Source: Hydrangea macrophylla (lineage: Eukaryota > Streptophyta > Magnoliopsida > Cornales > Hydrangeaceae). From it: a DNA stretch of 64,000 nucleotides. The stretch covers positions 36,186,218 to 36,250,217 of the forward strand of contig CM066982.1 of the NCBI GenBank assembly GCA_033977485.1, written 5' to 3'. Both the position numbers and the translations under genes were made by a program. Shown one piece after another: positions 32,448 through 45,300 of this stretch. Below the pieces are notes generated by a model. It was not told the origin of the DNA, ran no database searches, and saw only the letters and a list, made by a program, of their open reading frames with translations. Numbering within the stretch: position 1 is the stretch's first letter; each line of letters begins with the position of its first letter.

Positions 32448-33568
32448 ATGGCTGAAATTGAAGGCATAAAAGGAATAGTTGATGAAGTTCATAGTGAACA
32501 TGGGGATAATATACCACAGTTTATTTTACCAGAATATGAACAACGCTCTTTACGTGATTTGTTTACCCCAGAATGAAACATCACTCCTTGCATCACTCTA
32601 CTAGACATACAGGAAACTTTCACTTTAGACAAGGCACGATTCCACTCTTACCAACTTTCTATGGAATGGGGTCAGAACGTGCTTATCTTCATATTTGTGA
32701 ATTTGAAGAAGTTTGTATTACGTTCTCTGATCAAAGTTGTCCTATTGAAATAATCCGTCTTAAGCTTCTTCCTTTTTCTTTAAAAGATAAAAATAAAGCT
32801 AAAGCTTGGCTTTTGTCTCTCCGTCGTGGATCTATACCTTCATGGCATGATATGAATGAATCCTTTCTAAAAAAATTCTATCCAAATAATTTAACTAATA
32901 GCATGATGCGTCAAATTAAACTTTTTACTCCAAAAGAACAGGAACCATTCCTTGAAGTTTGGGAACGTTTTAAAGATCTCCTACTAGCTTGTCAACATCA
33001 TGGATTTGAAAAATGACATCTAATTAATTTCTTTTATGAAGGATTAGAACCAAAATCAAAAAAATTAGTTGAAACTATGTATCAAAGAGAATTTTTGAGT
33101 AAAACTGTCAACGAAGCTGAATCATTCTTTGATTGGCTTGGCGAAAATGCTTCCCAGTGGAAAAAAGAAGAAATTGGTAAAACGGAAAAAGATAAGAGTT
33201 TATACCAATTACAATTAAAAGATGAATTAACACTGAAATATGAAGAATTAGCACGTAAAGTAGAACCTATAATAGTAGAAAGAAATAATCCGCTTAAGAA
33301 GAAAAAAGAACTTTGTGACAACTGTCATACTTTAGGACACTCTGCAAATGAATGTCCTAATAGTTCAACTTGTCAAGGAATAGGTCTAGCAGAGATAAAT
33401 GCTATGAATAATTATAGGGGTCCCCAAAACTCCTTTGGTAAATCATACCAATCTAACTGGAGAAATCCTCCAAATCATATGTATACCAAAGAGGGTATTC
33501 TACAATTTCAACCTCAACACCAACCTCCTCTAAATAATCAATATTTACCTCCTCCACCTCAATTTTAA
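32448..33568 (+). pseudogene. Element E gag
   Basis: A start MAEIEGIKGIVDEVHSEHG at 32448 ends in TGA near 32573. The next frame carries the gag core: IIRLKLLPFSLKDK, AKAWLLSLRRGSIPSWHDMN, FLKKFYPNNLTNSMMRQI and VWERFKDLLLACQHHGFEK. One stop near 33014 separates this from LINFFYEGLEPKSKKLVETM. The C-terminal part has a complete CCHC zinc knuckle, CDNCHTLGHSANECP (about 33314-33358), then a Pro/Gln-rich tail ending at 33568. Gag forms the particle and binds RNA. Only two stops interrupt it. Confidence 0.88.
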
Positions 33569-34905
33569 CAAACACAAAATACATATCCTAATACACAGTA
33601 AAATTCTAATGTTTATGCGCCTCCGTAAAAGAAAGTACAAGAGTAACATTTACAATCTATGATGTAACAATTAATACAAATCATGGAAACTACAAATATC
33701 TGTGGATAGGATTAATAATCAACATGATTCCAAAGGAAAAGGCATTTTTTCTGCCCAACCACAGCCTAATCTAAGGGGACAACCACAAGGTGACCCCTCA
33801 ACTTCTAGTAATAGTCAATAAGAACAAGTAAAAGCTGTAACTTCCTAAGAAGTGGCAAGGCTGTTGGATAAGAAATTTCACATTCTTTAAAAGAAATTGA
33901 GCTTATAAATAAGGATGATAATATGCTAGAAATTGAGAAAGAAATAGATGAAGATAAATTGCTAACAAAGTTGAAGTTGAAACCCTTGCAAAACAACAAA
34001 TTTCTCAAGGAAATAAAACATCTGATTTACCAGTGGGAAAAGAAACAGAGAAAATTCCTGAATATTGTCGTCCAATTCCTTATCCACGATATTTGAAAAA
34101 ACACAAAAAAAACTAGGAATCAGGAGTATTTAGAATTTTTTAAACAAGTGCATATTAATATTCCTCTCTTAGATGCAATTAATCAAGTACCTGTTTATGC
34201 AAAAATTTTAAAAGATTTATCTACTGTCAAACATAAGCAAAAAAATGTAATAAATGATGCGTATTCCGCTGAATTCGCTTAAGAAGTTAATTCCATCACA
34301 TAGAATACTTTATCAACAAAATTTAAATACCCAGGTACACCAACAATATCGTGTATTATTGGAAATCACAAAATCAAGCACGCACTCCTTGACTTGGGAG
34401 CTAGTGTGAACTTGCTTCCATATTTTGTTTATCAACAGCTTGGATTAGGTGAGGTAAAGCCTACTCACATGGTATTATAATTTACTGATAGATCTACAAA
34501 ATATCCGCAAGGAATTTTGGAAGATGTTTTTGTCAAAGTTGACAAATTTATTTTTCCAGTAGATTTTATCATCCTTGAAACAGAACCAGTATTAGATACT
34601 AATGTACAAATACTAGTCATTTTTTGAAGGCCCTTCTTGGCTACCATTGATGCCACTATTCGAATCCGTAGTAGTATGATGACTGTAGTATTTGGAAATA
34701 TGACTTTGAATATTAAAGTTTTTTCTAATCCACAATATCAAGAAGAAAATGAGAATATTGAAGAAGTTCATGCTATTGAATCTCTATCACGAGAATATTT
34801 TAACTTGACTTGTTATAATGATCCAGTAGAATTTGTTATTGATAACTCTATTCAGAAGCTATATAGTAATAATCTACAAAAATATTTTGTGAGTCAAGTA
34901 TAATG
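33569..34905 (+). pseudogene. Element E protease region
   Basis: The linker 33569-34100 is AT-rich and stop-rich. The conserved Athila segment VNIPLLDAI-NQVPVYAKILKDL appears near 34150-34220. The protease reads HALLDLGASVNLLPYFVYQQL (34381-34443), then [20 protein letters not shown] and [14 protein letters not shown]. The flap end (RPFLATIDATIRIRS, near 34630-34675) follows a stop at 34625. The frame to 34903 continues with FGNMTLNIKVFSNPQ. The catalytic Asp is present as DLGAS. Confidence 0.82.
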
Positions 34906-35239
34906 TAATGAAGATTCAACAGAAGAAATAATTCAAGAAGCAAAGTGGATCACACATTTTGAACCTTTACCACCAAAGACTATATTAACACTTCCATCTA
35001 ATTTATAAACTCCATAGTTGGAATTAAAAGAATTCCCTAAAGAGCTTAAATATACTTTCCTTGGTAGTAATGATACCTATCCTGTAATAATATCGTCTCT
35101 GTTAGACTTCATTCAAGAAAATAACTCATTAGTATGCTTCAGAAGCATAAAGTGCCATTGGTTGGAGTATAGCATATTTAAAAGGAATAAGCCCTTCAAT
35201 ATGCACTCACAATATATATATATATTTATATATATATCT

Positions 35240-36600
35240 TGAAGATAATGCTAAAATCTCAAGAGAAATGCAAAGAAGACTTAATCCTATTATGTAGGAA
35301 TTAGTTAAGAAGGAAGTTCTCAAACTACTCTATAGGGGCATTATATATTCAATATTCGATAGTAAATGGATAAGTCCAATACAAGTTGTGCCAAAGAAAG
35401 TAGGAATTACAATTGTTCCTAATTCAGAGGGAGAATTAATTCCCACTTGTGTCACTACTGGATGGTGTGTATGCATAGACTACATAAAACTTAATGTTGT
35501 AACCCGTAAGGATCACATTCCTTTATCTTTTCATGGATCAAATGTTAGAAAGAATAGCGGGCCATAAGTATTACTGTTTTCTAGATGGTTATAGTGGTTA
35601 CAATTAAATAGAGATCGTACCAGAAGATCAGGAAAAAACTACTTTTACGTGTCCATTTGGAACTTTCGCCTATCACCAAATGCCCTTTGGTCTTTGCAAT
35701 GCACCCGTGGCCTTTCAAAGGTGTATGCTAAGCATTTTCAGTGATATGGTAGAAAAGAATTTAGAAGTTTTTATGGATGATATTTCAATTTTTGGCAAAT
35801 ACTATGATGATTGCCATAGTAATCTTTAGAAAGTTCTCCAGAGATGTGAAGAAAAGAGTTTAGTTTTAAATTAGGAAAAATGTCATTTTAAGGTCACTAA
35901 AGGAATTTTCTTAGGACTTATTATTTCTAAAAATGGAATACAGGTAGGCAAAGCCAAAATAGATCTTATAGCTAATTTACCTATTCCCTCCACTGTAAAA
36001 GACATCCGCTCATTCTTAGGACATACAGGTTTTTATCGCCGATTTATAAAAAAATTTAGTACTATTTCTAGGCTTTTATGTCAATTATTGGTCAAAGACA
36101 CACCTTTTAAATGGACTAAAGAATGTCAAAACTCTTTTGAGCAATTAAAAGAGCATCTCACTACTGCAACTATTATGCAATCTCCTGATTGGAGCTTTCC
36201 ATTTGAATTAATGTGTGATGCAAGCGACTTTGCCATTGGAGCTATCCTAGGGCAGGAAAGGATAAAAAGCCATCAGTTATATAGCATGCCAGTAGAACTC
36301 TGGATAGTGCTTAAATGAGCTACTCAACTACTAAAAAAGAATTGCTAGCCATAGTATTCGCCCTTAAAAAATTTAAGCAATACTTGATTGGTTCCTATAT
36401 TGTCTTTTACTGACCATTCAACTCTATAATACCTCCTTTCAAAGAAAGACACTAAGCCTGTGCTTATTAGGTGGATACTCCTGCTACAGGAATTTAATTT
36501 AATAATTAAAGACAATAAAGGAGTAGAAAATGTGGTAGTTGATCATTTATCCCGCCTCACTTTTGAGGACAATACTAGTGAACCCTTACCTATTCAAGAC
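35240..36600 (+). pseudogene. Element E reverse transcriptase and RNase H
   Basis: RT motifs in order: ISPIQVVPKK (35371-35400), CIDYIKLNVVTRKDHIPL (about 35472-35525), GHKYYCFLDGYSGYN (near 35561-35605), TFTCPFGTFAYHQMPFGLCNAPVAFQRCM (split over about 35642-35728) and the catalytic FMDDISIFG (35772-35798). RSFLGHTGFYRRFIKKFS (36010-36062) begins the connection. RNase H starts FELMCDASDFAIGAILGQ (36205-36258), breaks in the middle, and resumes [30 protein letters not shown]. Stops near 35299, 35607, 35829 and 35875, and a frameshift near 36270, disable it. Confidence 0.88.
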
Positions 36601-37845
36601 TCTTTTCCTGATAAACAGTTATTTTCTGTGACTTATCTGCCATGGTATGCTGATCTTGTTAATTATTTAGTAACTAGAAAAGTACCAAGCAATTGGTCAT
36701 CATTAGATAAAAAGAGATTTCTAGCTGTTGCTAGGCATTTCTACTTTGATGACCCATATCTGTTTAAATATTGTGCCGATCAAGTAATTGGAAAATATGT
36801 TCCTAATGAAGATATCAAAAATGTACTCAAGTGTCATTCATCCTTTTGTGGAGGACATTTTTCATCCCGAGTAACTGCCATGCGGTTTATATTGGCCCAC
36901 TATATTTAAAGATTCATATTTATACTATAAGGCTTGTAACCGCTACCAAATATTAGGCAGCAGTACAGAAAGAAATCATATGCCAATGACCCCTATAATT
37001 ACAATTGAAATCTTTGATTGTTGGGGCATTGACTTTATGGGACCTTTTCCTCTACCTTGCCAATATGAATATATTTTATTAGCAGTCGAATATGTTTCAA
37101 AATGGGTAGAATCTATTCCTATAAGAAAGAATGATCACCGTACAGTTATTACATTTTTAAAAGATAATACACTTTCTTGATTTGAAACTCCAAAAGCAAT
37201 AATAAGTGATCAAGGAACTCAGTTATGTAACAAACCATTTGAAAAGTTAATGAAAAGATATGGAGTGACCCATAAGGTGTTGGCTGCATACCATCCACAA
37301 ACAAATGGACAAGCTGAATTAGCTTAATAGGCAAATTAAGCATATTTTCGAAAAAAATGTGAATTCCAATCGTAAAGACTACTCTTCAAAACTTACAGAT
37401 GTTTTATGGGCATATAGAACTGCTTATAAGACAATTTGGGGATGTCTCCATATAGACACTTGTCTATGGAAAATCTTGTCACCTACCAGTAGAATTAGAA
37501 CATAAGGCATATTGGGCTACTAGGACTTTAAACTCTAATATTGTAGAGGGAGGAACTTTAAGAAAATTACAATTAAGTGAGCTTGAAGAAATTCGTAAAG
37601 ATGCATATGATAACGGTTGAATTCATCAAGCAATAACTAAAATGAATCACAAAAAGGGTCTTTTGCGCAAAAGATTTACCCATGTGCAAAAAGTTCTATT
37701 ATATGACTCAAGACTACATGTTTTTAGAGGAAAGATGAAATCTCGATGGAGTGGTCCGTATATAGTAAAAAATGTTTATCCTTATGGAACTGTCGAGATT
37801 GAGGACCCTAAAGATGAAAATACATTTAAAGTTAAATGGGAATAG
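36601..37845 (+). pseudogene. Element E integrase
   Basis: The N-terminal region includes [19 protein letters not shown] (36835-36891), where the HHCC zinc finger lies. The core has FDCWGIDFMGPFPLP (first Asp, about 37012-37056) and KAIISDQGTQLCNKPFEKL (second Asp, about 37192-37248). [14 protein letters not shown] then leads to a stop near 37324, just past the expected Glu. The C-terminal part shows DSRLHVFRGKMKSRWSGPYIV and FKVKWE, ending at 37845. Frameshifts occur near 36905, 37324 and 37460. First and second catalytic Asp are intact, unlike element A. Confidence 0.88.
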
Positions 37846-38135
37846 ATTAAAGCCATTTTTAGAAGGATTTGAACCTGAGTTGGAGTCCATTCCTTTGGAG
37901 GACCCCAACTATAATGCTCCTTAATATCTTAAATCATAATTAGTATAGGACATATTGTATTAGAGTATTTATGTTCTCATAGTCCTATACTCCTATTTTA
38001 ATCACTTTATATATATAAATTAATTTTATCATTATTATTCTTTTTTTTTTTCTTTCTTTGTTTCTTTTCATTACTGGTGTTATCTTTAACTTCTCCTTAC
38101 TTTTTTTCATCTCATTCATTGAGGACATTGTCAGA

Positions 38136-38800
38136 CTCAGTTGGGGGCGACAGTTTCGCGATTAACACCTGTTTGTTTGTTTTATCTTTATTTCTTAAAT
38201 TATTTAGCTAAAAAAAATATATTATAAAAATTTAAAAATATGAAGTTTTTTTAAAAAATTTTATTTTTACGAAGGGCTACACTGAAAAAGAGAAAATGGC
38301 TATATATAGGGCTTTAAACCCTAAAAACTTTCCCCATCTCTCTTCTTCCTTTCTCTTTCCTCTCTCGTGACGATCTCGGTCAGGTCAGACTTTAAAGTGA
38401 TCCTACGTGTACATCTGGCTTTCATTATCTGGTTCGATAGGAGTAATTTGCACGATCCCAACGTCACCGGATATTGTCTAGTGCAGTGATTGACCATTGA
38501 GGAAGCGAAAAACTAGGTGAAGCAGAGGTATCTCCTAGTCTCTTACTGACGTTTTAGCTTGCTAGTGGTTTTAAACCCATCTCTTTTACTAGAGGTGGAT
38601 GGTGATCGTGATAACTTGGACGCTCCAAATTGCGTAGACTCTTTTGTATTGGTGTATAGGATACTATTCGCACCATATATGTATCTAATCTAGTGGAATG
38701 GCTAAGGATTTTTTAGAAGTTTTCCTTTTACTTCAATATAGGATAAAATTGGACATGTTAATGTTATTTTGGGTATGTTAATAGCGTACAACACATTGTC
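38136..38800 (+). repeat. Polypurine-like tract and probable truncated 3' LTR of element E
   Basis: GAGGACATTG, then CTCAGTTGGGGGCGACAG (38136-38153), matches the pre-LTR block of Athila-like elements. The sequence beyond has a TATA box (CTATATATAGGG, 38300-38311) followed by a pyrimidine-rich leader, as in U3-R of an LTR. No Athila LTR end (TTCCCTGTGGG) follows before 40000, so this would be a truncated LTR. The alternative is that it is part of a long 3' untranslated region. Confidence 0.45.
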
Positions 38801-40000
38801 ACATTTTTAACTACTTTCAAATGCTAAAAACTCTTTAAACTTTAAATATTTTGATAGTGTGAGAATAATTATTGAATCCAAATGGATGAGTAAGCATAAA
38901 CTATGCAGCTTAAAGACAATTAGTGAAAACTAATTAACCCATGTGAGTTTTTATGCCAATCTTCCTTTATGAGGGTTACTATTCTTTCCAGTCTCATTCT
39001 TTGTCATATCACTCATTGAAAGTCTCATTATTCTTTTTGACTCATCACTAGAAGTGAACGTTCAGGATTTACCAAAATTAGAACATCTAAAGTGCTTGAA
39101 TGAACAAAGTCAGTCTATTTTAAAAATGATTTCGGTCATCTTTTCTTTCAAATGCATTTCCCTTCACCTAATATTGCCTTATTCTCAGTTCTCTCCAAAT
39201 CATACCTTACTCCACCTGAGAGTACAAACCTCACTTCTATATCCAGGTTTGTGATTGGAATGTAATGATATTGCAAAAACAGAAAGAAGTGGTAAAGAAA
39301 GAAAGGAGTAGTTTTAAAAAAAAAAACTAAAAAACTGAAAACAGAGACGGTACAAATGATATAAAGAAGAAGAAAAAGAAGAGATTGGAATGAATTGCGC
39401 AAACACTCCAATCATATGCTTAAAACAAATACACCCCAAATCTTCCAATAATCTTAATTTCTACCGAATACCAGTCGAAGTCCTGATGATTTGAAAGAAT
39501 TTGATTTTTAAATTTAAGTGATAAAGATGTTCTCCACGGTAGATCGCTCTTCTAGTGCTAAGTATCCTTTCATGAGACTCATTGTACTCCAAATGCCTAT
39601 ATATTGAGTCATCAAAAATGAAATCAACTTCTCTGTCTTTACTTTCCTACTATGTAAGATGTTCTCTACACCGATTTTCGAGAGTTTCTCATTAAAAGAG
39701 TGAAATCCTAGTGAGATTTGAGTTAAAACTACAAGTTTTATGACTGTTGTTAGTTATGTGAAATTTGAAGTTAAGATCAGCTGCTTGACTTTTCAAGCAC
39801 ACATTGTAAGTTTAAAGAGTATAAAAAATGCTGCTATTGACAAACTGTGAGTGTGTGTGTTGCATTACTATTACATACTTGAAAATTTTATTTTATTGCC
39901 AACTTTAAACTTATTTGTTGTAATAATTATGATATAACTTTTAGAATAATGTCTCTTTCACTTCATTGCTAGGGACTAGCAATAAGCTAGTTGAGGCGTG
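38801..40000 (+). mobile_element. Element F: 3' internal remnant of an Athila-type element
   Basis: Non-coding sequence ending in CATTGCTAGGGACTAGCAAT and AAGCTAGTTGAGGCGTG (39965-40000). This is the polypurine-type block that precedes Athila 3' LTRs. No gag or pol motif is found, and the left boundary against E is unresolved. Confidence 0.5.
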
Positions 40001-40693
40001 TGACAGCAATGAATATTGCATATTCATGTTCCAATATAATAGATATAGTGCTCATTTAATCCCCAAATCCCTATTTACATGCATTTTGGAATTAATATGA
40101 TTTAATGATAATGTCACTCAAATATGTGTAATTATATGCTTTTACATGTGTTATATGTTTAGGTGAAAATGAAGTTGAAGTAATGTAATAAAAGGAAGGA
40201 AAGAAGCAGCAACCGCACTGGATTATCTCCTATGTGCCTATTGTAATTTGTTTTAGTCAAAATCGCAATAGTAAACTTTCAGTAACCGAAGAAAAGAAAA
40301 AGATGAAGAAAGAAAAAAAATAACTAAGCATTTAAAGCTTAGATAGTGATGGATATATATTTATATTTTTACTGTAGCACCTGTATTGTCCTATCTGTAA
40401 TTCTCGAATTCTGTATTTCTCTTTCTAATACTCTCAGTTATTGACAAGCGGGGGTATTTGTAAAATACAACTGCGCTAAAAGAAGAAAATACATTAATTT
40501 AGTTCACAATTCTCCCATATATCTGCGATTTGAGTTACAACATCAGTTTCTACACATTATGATTAATCTATGATAAATTGTGTGTTTTAGCTGTGATTTT
40601 TGCAGATTACTATTGCTGTGTGAATAATTGATTTAGCAGGATAAAAGGGAGTGATTGGTTTTAATGAAGACAATTCAAAGATGAAAACTGAAG

Positions 40694-40807
40694 CCCGATC
40701 GATCGAGGTCCTCTCAAGCGATCGAGGTCTCGATCGATCTAACTTTCCTCAAGCGATCGACTAATCCAGAAGTTCAATCGATCGAGGTTTGTTCGATCGA
40801 TCGAACA
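40694..40807. repeat. CGATCGATCG palindrome cassettes in LTR F, first cluster
   Basis: Six blocks: CCCGATCGATCGAGG, CGATCGAGG, CGATCGATCT, CGATCGACT, AATCGATCGAGG and CGATCGATCGAAC, with about 3-13 bp between them. The flank CTTTTAGCAGAA follows. Confidence 0.85.
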
Positions 40808-41301
40808 TGCCTTTTAGCAGAATATGCGCATGCAGCAAAAGACGGGGTTGTTAACCCTAGCATTAGGTTTTTATTATAAAAACTCATTTTGTAAGCGTCC
40901 GCAGGGACGCCCCACTTTGTTTTTTTTAGTTTTCATAAGAGAGGAGAGATTTTTATTGTTTTGTAGGTTGTTAATCAAAGTTCTACATTGATAGCTTGGA
41001 TTTCCTGTGGTTTAATACTAGTTCTTTGATCTAGGTTATTGAGTTATTGTTTTATTCGCGTACTGCACTTAGTTAATGGTAGTTAGTGTTTAATCTTACT
41101 GTTTGTTTATGCTAGATATATTAAAATCTCAATTTTTCATAGTTTAATGAAAAGCTTACAACCAAACGTCACCTTAATGAATTTTTACGTTAAGAACGCA
41201 TCTGGGACACTTCAGACCATGTCTGAGTAGTCCGAGGTTGGGAAATCGCGATGAAACTGTGATTTTCAGGCCTCTGCCATGCACCAGAATAATATCTGTG
41301 T

Positions 41302-41422
41302 TCGATCGATCGGAGGTATTTCGATTGATCGAGACAGAAACATAGTCGATCGCTCTAAGACATTTCGAGCGATCGAGGGAAGATGATTGTCGATCGATCG
41401 AAAGCGCAACGATCGATCGAAC
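41302..41422. repeat. CGATCGATCG palindrome cassettes in LTR F, second cluster
   Basis: Three pairs (CGATCGATCGGA/CGATTGATCGAG, TCGATCGCTCTA/CGAGCGATCGAG, TCGATCGATCGAA/CGATCGATCGAAC). Members of a pair are 6-8 bp apart and pairs are about 12 bp apart. It lies about 500 bp downstream of the first cluster in the same LTR. Confidence 0.85.
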
Positions 41423-42195
41423 TCTCAGATTCTTGAGAACATCCAATACAATATTCCAAGACTTTCTGTTTTAAGGAGTTGTTATCAAACTGTCTCCAAA
41501 TGCTCAGTTTGTCAAAGCAGTCTTTGAACTTAAGGCCTTAAGGCATTTTCTTTCAATACATTTTGCAAACCACCCTCAATGCTAACACCATTGTAGGTGA
41601 GAGTCTTAACTATTGAATTAAACCGCTTTCATGTATTTCAAACTTAATTAAGATGATATAGTCCCGGTCATGAAAGGGCTATTGATTCTAGATCTTTAGA
41701 GAAGTACGGAATATTGTAGAAGATGTACTCCATTGAGCTTAATTGCAATTGCATGGCAGATGGCCAGATCACAGTGGATTCGCGTGATCCCAACACTTCT
41801 TTTTATTAAGTAAAACCATTTTTAAAATTTTGCTTTAGTTAAATAGTGAATCGTTAGTTAATTTAACTTAGTTGCTTTTAATTTTAATAGTTGTTAATTG
41901 TAGAACATTGTGTTCTACACTTCTTCCAAAATATTGAATTTTCTTTTCTGTTTGATTCTAATCTAGGTTAGTTAATTCTCATCCTTCCCTGTGGGATCGA
42001 CCTGGACTTAATCCAGTTTACTACTTGCACGATTACCTACACTTGGGTATAGCTCACAAGCGCACAACTTTTTATTCGTGTCAGTTATATCTATAATAAG
42101 ATCCGTTTTCTTTATTCTTTGTGGTTCATAGTGTTGCATATACGTTTGGGTGTTTGTTTGAGACCATGGGGAAGCTTTGTTGGAAAAACTGATCA

Positions 42196-42259
42196 CCCGA
42201 GCGCCCGAACCTTCGGAGCGCTCGAGCCCCGAGCGCTCGAGCCACATGAGTGCCCGAGT
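42196..42259. repeat. GAGCGCTCGAG palindrome cassette in LTR I, first cluster
   Basis: Blocks CGAGCGCCCGA, GGAGCGCTCGAG, CCGAGCGCTCGAG and GTGCCCGAG, spaced 2-9 bp. It lies in the LTR part left of the G insertion. Confidence 0.8.
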
Positions 42260-42348
42260 TGTTAAAAGGATGAAATGACTCTTTTTCCCTTGGGACTCAA
42301 AAGTCATAAATACCCTTCATAATCTCAGTATTTGTACGTCTGTTTATA

Positions 42349-45300
42349 TGTCAAGCCCCGGAAACCGAAGCACGAGGAAAGAGAAAAGATGGAGAGAAAA
42401 GAATTAAAATTCAATCACAATGCGAAAGCGACTTTGGAAACCCACAGGGTTTCCTACAAGGATGACTCACTAATACATAAATCCAAAATGGACTTACATG
42501 TTAATGAGTCCAACAAATATGGAAGCACTAGGAAATTTAGTTAAGAGACTATCCGGACAAGTACTAGTTTCAAGGAGAGAAAGAAAAATACAATAACTTT
42601 GAAAAATGGCATTTTTTTTATAGTTGCTGAATTTTAAAACACCCGTAAGTAACTATATCTTTGAAATTTTCACATTCTGTTCGCGTTAGTCCATGTAAAA
42701 TTCGATTCTGCACAACTTTCATCAACTGATATTTTTTCCAATTCTGCACCATTTGGGCAGAAAATAAAGAAAACAGTAGCAGATTTTTTTTTTTGACAGC
42801 AACTTGACAGCACTTTGACAGCATTATGAAGTGTCTCCAATTATGCTAAATCCTCAAGTTTAAACCTCAATACATGACTAAACAATCCTAAATGACATAT
42901 AACACATGCCTAGACCAAACGGAACTTCATATACTCGAAATTTATTAAAAACGAGAAGTGAAAGAGATAAAGAGAGGAAAAAGGGGAGAGGGAGAGATTG
43001 GGAGAGAGATATAGGGAGAGAGATATAGGGAATGTATTCTAAACACACACACATGTGTATTGTCACATTCGGAAACCTTTTAAAAACATATATATACATA
43101 ATTCCAACATAAATAAAAGGAAAGAATATTTGAGAAAGGGAAAGAGATCAAAGAGGGGAGAGGAGAGAAGGAGAATGGGAGAGATTTAGAACGTTTAAAT
43201 GTTTGAAACCTTGTTAGAATTAAAAGAGGGGTTTGACCCGGCAAGGACCCAACTATAAAACGAGCTAAACTACAACAAATGAAATCTCATAAAAGCAACC
43301 ACCCAAACCAATCCGGCAAGGATTCAAACAAAAGAGGAAAACAAATAATTGACATGTAAATCAAAAAGACAAGAACTTAAAGAGGTTCACGACCTCGGAA
43401 AGTAAATACATCATCATAAAGTGAATTTAACAATTGAAAGAAATAACCATGAAATCAAGGGCTAACACTTGTCCCATTAAAATCAAAGAAGCTTCTCAAA
43501 TACAAGGGATAAGAGCCTAAGCTCACGAAGTTTTTGTAAAACCTTAATACTCTAAGTTTCAATTCATTAAACATTTACAATCTTCCAAAATGGCTGAATC
43601 AACAAGAGAGCTATTTATATACATAACTAAGTATGAGTCTTCAAAATAGAACAAAATGCCTCCTAGTTCACGCGTCGGGTCACATATGCCCTTTGCCCTT
43701 ATCAAGCTTACCTGAAAAATGTTTTGTCGTTTTTATGAGAACGACGACTCGTAGAAAACATTGTAACAAGTCTATATGCTATCCATGACTAAAATGAAAT
43801 GAGGTGCAATGAATCGCCACCATGGCTACAATGAAATGTTTAAAGCCGCAAGGCTATGCGTGACAAATGCACATCTCTCTCGTTACCGGACCATGAGCCA
43901 CCCACCCATGGAGTGTAGCATACCAACTTCTGGGAGCTACCCGAATATAGTTTGGAGTTTGAATGTTTCTAAGGGTCATTCTCCCTGTCTCACATCACAA
44001 CCCACGTCCGGATTTCTTAAATCAAAATTCCCACACATGGGGTTTTTCTCTCTTTTTTAAATAAAACCTTTATGTCGTGATACGTGAATGCTTGCCGATT
44101 TGGCCTCAATGCATGAAATGTTTAAAATGACATTATAGATGCTCCAACAAATTAGTGAACATAATAATTCTTGCATGTTGAACATGTATCAAAGACATCA
44201 AGAGTTGAATTAAAAATTCATAATATGGCATTCCTAACAAGTATTTCTAAACTAACGTCCTAACATGCTTTTACACATAAAAGGAGCATCCTAAGCACCA
44301 CTAGCATCACATACTCAATTATAGTACAATTAAAGCATGTAAATTCACAATTTGTCATACAACTCTAAATTTACTACTTTGGGGAAAACTTAATGCATGT
44401 GTCAAAATTATTCTCATAACATCATTTTAATTACATTTAACACCCCAAAATCACAACTAGCACAACCAAGGCATATAATCACATTTAGGCATATTAACTT
44501 TAACATTATAACTTTAGGGGAAAAGTCCTAATACATGTGTCTAAGTTTCTCTTAACATATAAATATACTCATAGCATCTTAGGCAAGTATAGCATATATA
44601 ATTGTACAATGTAAATCTACCTCAATGCTTAGCTTCCAAAAGATCAATGGAAACTCAAGAGAGCTAAGCACAACCAAAATAACTTCAAGTCTTGTGCTAG
44701 GATCTTGAAGAATGCTTCAAGAATGCACCTCTAATCAAGAACAACCCAAGGTTAGGATAGAAGTCATGAAACTAGTAAACCCTAGGTTGTTAGAGATTGG
44801 GAAAACTGACCCACACTAGAAATCCTCCATAGAAATGGTTAGGATGTGAAAGAGATATTCTATATACTCCAAGGAAGCTATAAAAGAGAAGAGAAGTTCA
44901 ATAAAAACCCAAAATTTTGAAATCTAGTGAAACGCTAGAATTTGGGGGTTTTCTAGAATGCTTACCAAATGATGCTTCCAAGCTCTAGGATGGTTAGAGA
45001 TGCTAGATAATGTTCATCTTGAGCTTCTCTTGCAATCTTGTAGAAGGAAACCCAAGGAAGAAGAAGAACTTTGGATTTTCTTGGCTCTTGAAGTGTATAG
45101 AGAAGAAGAGATGAAGAGAAATGCTTCCAACCCGAAAACTAACATGAAAATGAAATGGGGAGGAGGGGTGGCCCGATATAGTGGTATGGGGTGGGACCCA
45201 CATCACTTATTTGGTCAATACTGAATGTTTTGATACCCAAACGGACAGTCTGACCCAACGTGTAACCCCAAAATTAAATGAACACATCCACGGGTACAGA

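Larger units (their letters stand above)
31455..38800 (+). mobile_element. Element E: Athila-type Ty3/gypsy gag-pol retrotransposon
   Basis: A tRNA-Asp-like primer site (32014-32031) is followed by gag, protease with DLGASVNLLPY, RT with FMDD, RNase H and integrase, then a polypurine-like tract at 38136-38150. Gypsy order and the Athila-type protease and primer site support the lineage. No env-like ORF is seen. The LTR end at 32007 does not match the complete LTR at 40001-42083 except loosely over its last 100 bp, so E's own 3' LTR is probably the truncated segment after 38150. Every domain is interrupted. Confidence 0.8.
40001..42083 (+). repeat. LTR of element F
   Basis: It starts TGACAGCAATG directly after the polypurine block. 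It ends with CCTTCCCTGTGGGATCGACC, CCTACACTTGGG and ...CGTGTCA at 42083, an Athila-type LTR end. Length about 2.08 kb. It contains two CGATCGATCG cassette clusters. No partner LTR is in the window. Confidence 0.6.

Noticed and set aside
40440..40460. Polypurine tract and LTR start at GACAAGCGGGGGTATTTG
   Set aside because: The block at 39965-40000 fits the Athila pre-LTR pattern better, and no matching LTR start or duplication supports 40457.
32014..42083. One single Athila element from 32014 to 42083
   Set aside because: The two LTR ends differ over all but the last 100 bp, which LTRs of one insertion should not. Kept as two elements, with the alternative listed as a finding.
45000..45224. 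74-codon + frame and its counterpart at 57268-57450
   Set aside because: Both lie at the same place in the two LTRs of G. They are repeat sequence with Lys/Glu-rich readings, not genes.
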